Positions 6,697 through 10,821 of a stretch of DNA of 10,821 nt are shown in pieces. This DNA comes from an uncultured Clostridia bacterium (GTDB taxonomy: Bacteria > Bacillota_A > Clostridia > Oscillospirales > Oscillospiraceae): positions 1 to 10,821 of the forward strand of contig CAMJQX010000040.1 in the NCBI GenBank assembly GCA_946408145.1, in the 5' to 3' direction. Position 1 is the first letter of the stretch, and every line of letters begins with the position of its first letter. The translations under genes were made by a program, and so were the position numbers. The notes under the pieces are model-generated. The model was given only the letters and a program-made list of their open reading frames with translations. It searched no databases and was not told the origin of the DNA.

Positions 6697-6975
6697 TTAT
6701 CTGGAGGACAGTGCGCGCTCAAGCCACACCGCGGCAACATCCATTGCGGCGTACAGGCTGTCTTTTTCGCTCTTTTTGACGATGCGGTCCCGCGACTTGA
6801 TCGTGGGATCGGTCAGCTGGAGCTGGATCGAGACCTTGGTGGCCATGTCCAGATCGCCCTGTTTCTTGCTCTCAAGGATCTGCATCATGATGATGTACTT
6901 GTCCGCGAAGCTGCCGTAATAAATGATGTTGTCTTTCCTTTGGAGAGGATGACCCTTATACTCCAATGCTGCCAA
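6697..6975 (-). CDS. Conserved-looking 92-residue protein, function unknown
   Basis: I recognise no named domain. The protein starts (M)AALEYKGHPLQRKDN and continues with IIYYGSFADKYIIMMQIL, a mixed, coding-like composition quite unlike the shadow frames. The C-terminal half has VSIQLQLTDPTIKSRDRIVKK and a helical LYAAMDVAAVWLERAL. It is predicted cytosolic, with no signal peptide or membrane span. The start is TTG at 6973-6975, chosen because GGAGGTG (6982-6988) lies 6 nt ahead; the open frame extends 13 codons upstream to another TTG, but that reading would cover the ribosome binding site and lies too close to the promoter. A good promoter precedes it. It is 98 nt upstream of the NlpC/P60 gene, so the two may form a unit. 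I believe similar short proteins occur in related Clostridia, but this is from memory. Confidence 0.78.
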   Translation of the reverse strand: MAALEYKGHPLQRKDNIIYYGSFADKYIIMMQILESKKQGDLDMATKVSIQLQLTDPTIKSRDRIVKKSEKDSLYAAMDVAAVWLERALSSR

Positions 6976-6981
6976 AAGGAA

Positions 6982-6988
6982 CACCTCC
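6982..6988 (-). promoter_or_regulatory. Ribosome binding site that fixes the TTG start at 6975
   Basis: GGAGGTG on the minus strand ends 6 nt before TTG at 6975-6973. It shortens the longest open frame from 105 to 92 residues. Confidence 0.7.
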
Positions 6989-7002
6989 AGTTTTGTAATC
7001 AA

Positions 7003-7031
7003 AATGTAACACAATGAATTAGTTTTGTCAA
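7003..7031 (-). promoter_or_regulatory. Promoter of the 92-residue gene
   Basis: On the minus strand a perfect -35 TTGACA (7031-7026) is followed by a 17-nt spacer and TACATT (7008-7003). TG one base ahead makes it an extended -10. The predicted start near 6996 leaves a leader of only about 20 nt containing the ribosome binding site. Confidence 0.72.
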
Positions 7032-7111
7032 CAGGAAAAGCTTGGGAAAAGTGGTTTTTTCAGGGGAAAAACGCGAAAAATTAAGATTTTTCTCCGGCCG
7101 CGGGAAGGATA

Positions 7112-7151
7112 CGGTCTCACAATGCTCCGATCCCGGGGCATTGTGAGACCG
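7112..7151 (-). terminator. Long hairpin downstream of the PBP gene
   Basis: A perfect 14-bp stem, CGGTCTCACAATGC (7112-7125) with GCATTGTGAGACCG (7138-7151), can extend inward by a wobble and two GC pairs. It starts 21 nt after the PBP stop on the minus strand. It is placed like a terminator, but neither side has an immediate T run; T-rich stretches appear only 15-40 nt further down. It may be a weak terminator, an mRNA 3'-end stabiliser or a protein-binding palindrome. The rest of the 7032-7172 gap is A/T-rich and holds only a weak AT hairpin (7075-7092). Confidence 0.45.
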
Positions 7152-7172
7152 AAATTGTTACAAATTGGGGTA

Positions 7173-9467
7173 TCAGCCGAAGATGATGGCCGCGCTGCCG
7201 TCCCCGTTGTCGCCGCCGATGCCGTAATCCGGCGTGTCGGGGATGGTGATCTGATTGCCGCCGCCGGGGTTGCCGCCGCCCTGATCGATGGTGATGCCGC
7301 CGTTGTCCGTTTGGTTCTGGGTGCTGCCGGGATTGACGGTGATGGTGTTGCCGTTCTGGTCGATGATGATGCTGGTGTTGTCGCCGGTGCCGGAGTTATA
7401 ATACTCGTTCTCGACGGTGCTGAAGATCCCGGTGTCGGGCTGCAGGTAGGGATAGGTGAAGTCCTTCCACTCCAGGCCCTCATGCACGGGCGCCATGACC
7501 TTGCGCCAGAGCTGCGCCGCCGGGTTGCCGCCGAGGTTGATGCGCTCGGGCGTGTCGAAGCCTGTCCAGACCACGGCGACATAGTAGGGCGTGCAGCCGG
7601 CGAACCAGCGGTCCTTGTAATCGCCGGAGGTGCCGGTTTTGCCGGCAACCGGCATGCTGTAGAGCCGCGCCTCCTGGCCGGTGCCCTCTTCGACGCCCTT
7701 TTTCATCATCCAGGTCATGCAGTAGGCGGTGTTGGGAGCGAAGGCGGTGATGGTCTTCGGCTCATTGTTGAGCACGACGTTGCCCTTGGAGTCCGTCACC
7801 ATGGTATAGGTGCGGCTGTAGGTGAAGACGCCGTCGTTGACGAGCGCGCAGTAGGCCGCCGCCATCTCGCGCACCGAGACGCCGTTTGTGAGCTGGCCCA
7901 GCGCCATGGGGGAGTAGGAGGCGTCATCCGGCACCAGGCTCGTGAAGCCGAGGCGCTCGGTCAGATAATTGTATGCGGTCTGCGGCGTCAGCTTGTCGAT
8001 GATCTGGGCGGCCACGGTGTTGAGCGACCATTTGAGGGCCGTGTAGATCGTGACCATGCCGTAGTTCTCGTAGCTGTCGTTGTGCGGATACCAGTCCGTG
8101 CCGTTGAGGTGGATATAGGGCGAGTCGTTGACGGTGGTGTCCGGCGTGATGAGACCTTCGTTGATGGCCGGAGCGTAGGAGGCCAGCGGCTTGATGGACG
8201 AGCCGGGCGAGCGGGTGGCGCCGCCGTAGGCAAAGCCGTCCACCGACACGGGCACCGCGCGGTTGAGCTCGAAGCTGCGGGTCTTCTGCCCGACGCCGCC
8301 CTCCAGCGCGAGGATGCGCCCGTCGTAGGGGTTCATGACGACGATGGCGCTCTGCAGCTGCTGGGCGCTGCCGGTGCGGGGGAGATTCGAGGTATCCTGA
8401 TAGATGCCGTCCGCGATGGCCTGGATGTTCGCGTCCTGGCAGCAGTAGATCTGATAGCCGCCGTTGAAGAGCAGGGTGCGGGCGGCCTGACGGCTGATGC
8501 CCTTGGCCTCCATCAGATCGCGGATCACGTCGTAGATCACGACCTCCTCATAGTAGGAATAGACCTGCGAGGCGTTCTGCTGACCCGGCGTGTAGGTGAA
8601 GACGAGCTCCTCGGCCACCGCGTCCTGCCAGGTCTGGTAGTCGATGTAGCCCTGCTCGTACATCTCGCGCAGGATGACCTCCTGCCTCTGCTTGTTGTTG
8701 TCCTCATTGAAGAAGGGGTCGTAATAGGTGGGCTTGTTGGTGATGCCCACGATGGCGGCGGACTCGGCCAGCGACAGCTCGGACACGTCCTTGCCGAAGT
8801 AGGTCCGGGCCGCGGCCTGCACGCCGTAGCAGCCCTCGCCGAAGTACACCGCGTTGAGATACCACTCGATGATCTCCTGCTTGTTGTACTTCTTCTCCAG
8901 CTCCAGCGCGCCGAAGATCTCGCCGAGCTTGCGCTGGATGGTGACCTCGTCCTTGCCGGTGAGGTTCTTGATGAGCTGCTGGGTGATGGTCGAGCCGCCG
9001 GAGCCGGTCTCCATGCGCGCGAACATCTCCACAAAGGCGCCGGAGGTGCGGTACCAGTCCACGCCCTTGTGCTCATAGAAGCGCTTGTCCTCGATGGCGA
9101 CCAGCGCGTGCTGCATATGCTCGGGGATATCCTCGATATCCACCCAGATACGCTTGTAATTGCCCACCAGCGTCTTGAGCTGCTGCCATTCTCCGGCGGA
9201 GTTCTGGTACCAGATCGTGCTCGACTCGGAGAGCTGATAGTCCTCCAGCGACAGATCCATGTTCTGCGTCAGGAAGTTTTTGACGTAGTAGGCGAAGATG
9301 CAGGTGAAGAGAAGCCCGGCGATCAGCAGGATCAGCAGGATCGAGCCGAAGACCTTGAAGACCGTGCTGACGACGGACGAAGCGGCGTCCACGGTGAAGC
9401 CGGCGGCCTTGAACGCCATCAGCAGGCCCTTCGGCGTCCGGCTGTTTTTGTTCTGGGATCCACTCAT
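7173..9467 (-). CDS. Bifunctional class A penicillin-binding protein (PBP1a family)
   Basis: A 764-residue bifunctional peptidoglycan synthase. A cytoplasmic N-terminus leads to one membrane anchor (about 39-62). The GT51 glycosyltransferase domain (about 100-275) has catalytic Glu126 in AIEDKRFYEH, GGSTITQQLIKNL (157-169) and RKLGEIFGALELEKKY. The transpeptidase domain (about 370-660) has SSIK (Ser423-Lys426), SLN (481-483) and KTGT (610-613), so all three penicillin-binding motifs are intact. The tail after about 690 is Asn/Gly/Asp/Thr-rich and probably disordered. In the family it polymerises and crosslinks lipid II-derived glycan at the outer membrane face. The ATG follows AAAGGAGGTG (9479-9488), with a spacing of 11 nt that is slightly long; no closer in-frame start exists. 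The gene has its own promoter and a downstream hairpin, so is probably monocistronic. Confidence 0.95.
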   Translation of the reverse strand: MSGSQNKNSRTPKGLLMAFKAAGFTVDAASSVVSTVFKVFGSILLILLIAGLLFTCIFAYYVKNFLTQNMDLSLEDYQLSESSTIWYQNSAGEWQQLKTLVGNYKRIWVDIEDIPEHMQHALVAIEDKRFYEHKGVDWYRTSGAFVEMFARMETGSGGSTITQQLIKNLTGKDEVTIQRKLGEIFGALELEKKYNKQEIIEWYLNAVYFGEGCYGVQAAARTYFGKDVSELSLAESAAIVGITNKPTYYDPFFNEDNNKQRQEVILREMYEQGYIDYQTWQDAVAEELVFTYTPGQQNASQVYSYYEEVVIYDVIRDLMEAKGISRQAARTLLFNGGYQIYCCQDANIQAIADGIYQDTSNLPRTGSAQQLQSAIVVMNPYDGRILALEGGVGQKTRSFELNRAVPVSVDGFAYGGATRSPGSSIKPLASYAPAINEGLITPDTTVNDSPYIHLNGTDWYPHNDSYENYGMVTIYTALKWSLNTVAAQIIDKLTPQTAYNYLTERLGFTSLVPDDASYSPMALGQLTNGVSVREMAAAYCALVNDGVFTYSRTYTMVTDSKGNVVLNNEPKTITAFAPNTAYCMTWMMKKGVEEGTGQEARLYSMPVAGKTGTSGDYKDRWFAGCTPYYVAVVWTGFDTPERINLGGNPAAQLWRKVMAPVHEGLEWKDFTYPYLQPDTGIFSTVENEYYNSGTGDNTSIIIDQNGNTITVNPGSTQNQTDNGGITIDQGGGNPGGGNQITIPDTPDYGIGGDNGDGSAAIIFG

Positions 9468-9559
9468 GCGGCGTTCAGCACCTCCTTTGCTTGATGAGAA
9501 TCATTATGGGAAGCCGCTGCGGAGCGCGGCGGCGAATACGCGGAAGAGAAAGCAGAAAC

Positions 9560-9568
9560 AGTATACCA
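9560..9568 (-). promoter_or_regulatory. Extended -10 promoter of the PBP gene
   Basis: The minus strand reads TGGTATACT (9568-9560), an extended -10 with a five-of-six -10 box. A perfect TTGACA lies at 9579-9574, but only 8 nt upstream, too close to be its -35. Transcription would start near 9553, leaving a leader of about 85 nt. The TTGACA could be a remnant or a protein site. Confidence 0.5.
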
Positions 9569-9653
9569 CACAATGTCAAACCTGGGGAGCAGATTTTGGT
9601 AAATTTCAGAAAGTTTAATATTTGCGGGGAAACAGGCGCCGCCCGCCTCCAGA

Positions 9654-9681
9654 ATATTTTCCCAAAAAACAGGGAAAATAT
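9654..9681 (+). promoter_or_regulatory. AT-rich inverted repeat ahead of the BofC-like gene
   Basis: ATATTTTCCC (9654-9663) pairs perfectly with GGGAAAATAT (9672-9681) across an 8-nt A-rich spacer. It lies 19 nt before the ribosome binding site of the gene at 9715, in the divergent region shared with the PBP gene. It could be a repressor operator or a leader hairpin. The plus-strand promoter is unclear; TTTTGG and TAATAT with a 16-nt spacer just upstream is a weak candidate. Confidence 0.45.
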
Positions 9682-9699
9682 CACAGGATCCGGAAAAAG

Positions 9700-9707
9700 A
9701 GGAGGGG
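9700..9707 (+). promoter_or_regulatory. Ribosome binding site that fixes the ATG start at 9715
   Basis: AGGAGGGG ends 7 nt before ATG at 9715. It replaces an upstream in-frame ATG (9622) that would add 31 basic residues and cover both this site and the inverted repeat. Confidence 0.7.
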
Positions 9708-9714
9708 TATCGAA

Positions 9715-10056
9715 ATGGGATTGAGACTGCGCATCGCGCTGCTGATGGTGCTGGCGGCCGCGGCGGCCTTCACCGGGGCCGAAGCCTGGCGGGGGCTGCG
9801 TCCGCGGGAGGACGCGCATCTGCCGCACGAGATCTATGACGCCTACGCCGCCCGCGCGGAGAGCGCCATGTATTATCTGCGCGAGAGCGAGGGACGGGTG
9901 GCGGTCTACGAGACGGAGCGGGCGCGAAAACCCCTGGACGTGACGGAGATCGAGCTCTGCTGCCTGCGCGCGGCGGACCGGGCCATGGTGAAGGCGGGCA
10001 TCCCCGTGCTGTCCCGGCAGGAGCTGCTGACGCTGCTCGAGGACCTGGGTTCCTGA
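9715..10056 (+). CDS. Small exported or membrane-anchored protein with BofC-like C-terminal region
   Basis: A 113-residue protein. Residues 5-22 form a hydrophobic Ala/Leu-rich segment ending in GAEA|W, either a signal peptide or an N-terminal anchor. The rest is soluble, with YYLRESEGRVAVYE (53-66), a short turn, then a region ending GIPVLSRQELLTLLEDLGS (95-113). This order of a 'GRVAVYE' strand pair followed by 'GIPV...ELLxLLED' resembles the C-terminal domain of BofC, the forespore regulator of SpoIVB protease in Bacillus, and many small clostridial proteins of this shape. The match is by pattern memory, so the role is uncertain; no spoIVB is in the window. It is divergent from the PBP gene and 113 nt upstream of the DUF1292 gene. 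Confidence 0.72.
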   Translation: MGLRLRIALLMVLAAAAAFTGAEAWRGLRPREDAHLPHEIYDAYAARAESAMYYLRESEGRVAVYETERARKPLDVTEIELCCLRAADRAMVKAGIPVLSRQELLTLLEDLGS

Positions 10057-10084
10057 CGCCGAAGGCAGGGGAAGATTCAGAAAA

Positions 10085-10098
10085 TGAAAGCGCTTTGA
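10085..10098 (+). promoter_or_regulatory. cre-like site upstream of the DUF1292 promoter
   Basis: TGAAAGCGCTTTGA matches 13 of 14 positions of the CcpA operator consensus TGWAANCGNTNWCA; the one mismatch is near the 3' end. Its core AAAGCGCTTT is a perfect palindrome. It ends 13 nt before the -35 of the DUF1292 gene. Binding is inference. Confidence 0.35.
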
Positions 10099-10111
10099 AG
10101 CCAGTTTGAGC

Positions 10112-10140
10112 TTGATTTCTCACTGCCCATAGGGTACAAT
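10112..10140 (+). promoter_or_regulatory. Promoter of the DUF1292 gene
   Basis: TTGATT (10112-10117) and TACAAT (10135-10140) are separated by exactly 17 nt. The start would be near 10147, just ahead of the AGGAGG at 10156-10161. Confidence 0.75.
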
Positions 10141-10169
10141 AGAAGCAGCCCAAAGAGGAGGTTTCGACT

Positions 10170-10457
10170 ATGAGCGAGGAATTCGGCAGCGACTTCATCA
10201 CCATCGTGGATGATGACGGCCAGGAGTTTGAACTTGAGGTGCTTGACACCATGGATTATAAGGGGGAGACCTATCTGGCCTTCCTTCCCGCCAACATGGA
10301 TGAGGATGATCCCGACTACGGCATCATCATCCTGCGCTCCGTTCTCGACGAGAACGGGGACGAGCTCTTTGAATCCATCGACGACGAGGATGAGCTTCAG
10401 GACGTGTACGAGCACTTCATGGTGCTGCTCTTCGACGACGAGGACGAAGAGGAATAA
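10170..10457 (+). CDS. DUF1292 (YrzB-type) acidic protein
   Basis: A 95-residue, strongly acidic cytosolic protein of the DUF1292 family (PF06949). The N-terminal half follows the family pattern: FITIVDDDGQEFELEVLDTMDY, then GETYLAFLPA. The centre has YGIIILRSVLDENGDELFESIDDE, and the end is a run of Asp and Glu. The molecular function is not established; in Bacillus the homologue yrzB is encoded near alaS and ruvX (yrrK). AGGAGG (10156-10161) lies 8 nt before the ATG and a consensus-like promoter precedes it, so it is probably transcribed alone. The TAA stop is at the very edge of the following palindromic element, which supplies its last base, and no separate terminator is seen. Confidence 0.9.
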   Translation: MSEEFGSDFITIVDDDGQEFELEVLDTMDYKGETYLAFLPANMDEDDPDYGIIILRSVLDENGDELFESIDDEDELQDVYEHFMVLLFDDEDEEE

Positions 10458-10620
10458 TACTATCCTCAAATAGAAATCTTGAATTCTTTGCGGCTGGATT
10501 TGCGCCATGCTTCGTTGCTTCCCTTGACCATATATCTCCATTATGCTCCGCGGGAAGCGCCTCGCCTGACACAAATCCACCTCGCAAATCTGATTCAACC
10601 TTTCTATCAGAGAATAGTAT
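10457..10620. repeat. 164-bp imperfect palindrome (MITE-like element)
   Basis: The two ends are inverted copies: ATACTAT (10457-10463) with ATAGTAT (10614-10620), then CTC/GAG, then ATAGAAA (10470-10476) with TTTCTAT (10601-10607), then TTGAAT (10479-10484) with ATTCAA (10593-10598). Pairing continues inward with TTTGCG (10487-10492) to CGCAAA (10583-10588), TGGATTTG (10495-10502) to CAAATCCA (10572-10579), and finally GCTTCCC (10517-10523) to GGGAAGC (10552-10558). The unpaired centre is 28 nt (10524-10551). No plausible coding frame fills it. The shape fits a non-autonomous miniature inverted-repeat element; a long mRNA 3' hairpin is the alternative. Confidence 0.72.
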
Positions 10621-10650
10621 AAAAAAGCGCCGGCAGCATATACTGTCGGC
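10620..10650 (-). terminator. Minus-strand terminator-like hairpin beside the palindromic element
   Basis: On the minus strand GCCGACAG and CTGCCGGC (10650-10643 and 10636-10629) form an 8-pair stem with one A-C mismatch. It is followed by GC and then TTTTTT (10626-10621). It would stop leftward transcription coming from beyond the window end. On the plus strand the same arms pair with a G-T wobble instead, but no T run follows, and TATACT in its loop could serve as a -10 box. Confidence 0.45.
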
Positions 10651-10821
10651 AGAGAAGAAAAACAGTGTTCTGCGGTGTGCGTGGTTGCCCTTCGCGGCGC
10701 AGCGGCCCATTAAACCCACATCTCTCATAAGGGATGCCGATTTGAATCTGCGGATTGCAGGCCTCCCGACTCCAGTCGGACGTTGGAAGCAGCGAAACAG
10801 AACTTAGGCGACCCACCTGCC
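10651..10821 (+). ncRNA. ssrS: Candidate structured RNA, possibly 6S RNA, cut by the window end
   Basis: No ORF here looks like a gene, yet the two ends pair. GGTTGCC (10683-10689) matches GGCGACC (10807-10813) and GGTG (10674-10677) matches CACC (10814-10817). GC (10672-10673) then pairs with GC (10819-10820) past a bulged T. Inside are CATCTC/GGGATG (10719-10724 with 10731-10736) and CCGAC/GTCGG (10766-10770 with 10775-10779). A long stem with a large inner bubble and small side hairpins fits 6S RNA, and the ATTAAACCCACAT and TTAGGCGACCCACC segments recall clostridial 6S sequences from memory. The G-U pair in the end stem becomes a C-A mismatch on the minus strand, favouring plus. The promoter is unclear (TATACT at 10639-10644 is a candidate). 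The 3' end is probably just outside. Confidence 0.45.

Noticed and set aside
4868..6919. A 683-residue open frame on the plus strand opposite the NlpC/P60 gene
   Set aside because: It runs antisense through a gene with a signal peptide, three SH3b domains and a complete catalytic triad. It begins inside the hairpin cluster, and its Ala/Gly/Val/Asp composition is that of a shadow frame in GC-rich DNA.
7122..9494. A 790-residue open frame on the plus strand opposite the PBP gene
   Set aside because: It is the antisense of a class A PBP with all motifs intact. It starts inside a hairpin arm, has no ribosome binding site and shows shadow-like composition.
9490..9508. Fur-box-like sequence GAGAATCATTAT upstream of the PBP gene
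   Set aside because: It matches only about 14 of 19 positions of the Fur consensus, with the left half poor, and lies downstream of the predicted start. No iron-related gene is nearby.
9622..9714. Upstream ATG extension of the BofC-like gene
   Set aside because: The added 31 residues are very basic and run through the inverted repeat and the ribosome binding site; the ATG at 9715 is well placed behind AGGAGGGG.
10077..10598. A 173-residue minus-strand frame opposite DUF1292 and the palindrome
   Set aside because: It is antisense to a recognisable DUF1292 gene with promoter and ribosome binding site, and crosses the palindromic element.
10781..10795. SRP RNA signature (GGAAGCAGC)
   Set aside because: The full helix 8 motif (GGTCCGGAAGGAAGCAGC type) and its partner strand are absent; only a short chance match is present.

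Overview
The window looks like a chromosomal segment of a high-GC, Gram-positive anaerobe of the class Clostridia, most likely in or near the Oscillospiraceae/Ruminococcaceae. The grounds are GC-rich coding DNA, strong AGGAGG-type ribosome binding sites, a DUF1292 (YrzB-type) protein, a BofC-like small exported protein and a class A PBP with an Asn/Gly-rich tail. The taxonomic call is inference. No phage, transposase, CRISPR or defence gene is visible, and all long genes are of ordinary chromosomal type.

Positions 1-4516 hold a five-gene plus-strand operon: a TTG-started MgtE magnesium transporter, an AEC-family permease, a DUF1643 protein, a Nit2-like carbon-nitrogen hydrolase and a Nudix hydrolase. 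A consensus-like promoter with an extended -10 precedes it. Gaps are 15 and 24 nt, followed by two 4-nt ATGA overlaps. It ends in an intrinsic terminator whose left arm encodes the last five residues of the Nudix protein and whose loop holds the stop codon.

Positions 4517-5038 hold a short proline-rich ORF (29 Pro in 67 residues) with an ideal ribosome binding site. After it come 220 nt packed with five consecutive hairpins, the outer two being inverted copies of each other. They separate the plus-strand operon from convergent minus-strand genes.

Positions 5039-9467 are minus-strand cell-envelope genes. They comprise a secreted NlpC/P60 peptidase with three SH3b domains, a 92-residue protein of no recognised family that starts at TTG behind a clear promoter, and a bifunctional class A penicillin-binding protein with its own extended -10 promoter. 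The peptidoglycan synthase and hydrolase probably act on the same wall, but they appear to be separate transcription units.

Positions 9468-10821 are plus-strand again. A small membrane-anchored protein with a BofC-like C-terminal region is followed by a DUF1292 gene with a good sigma-A promoter and a cre-like site upstream. Directly at the DUF1292 stop codon begins a 164-bp imperfect palindrome that resembles a miniature inverted-repeat element. The last ~170 nt have no ORF with gene-like features, but their two ends pair into a long stem. They are probably a structured RNA that runs out of the window, with 6S RNA as the leading guess.
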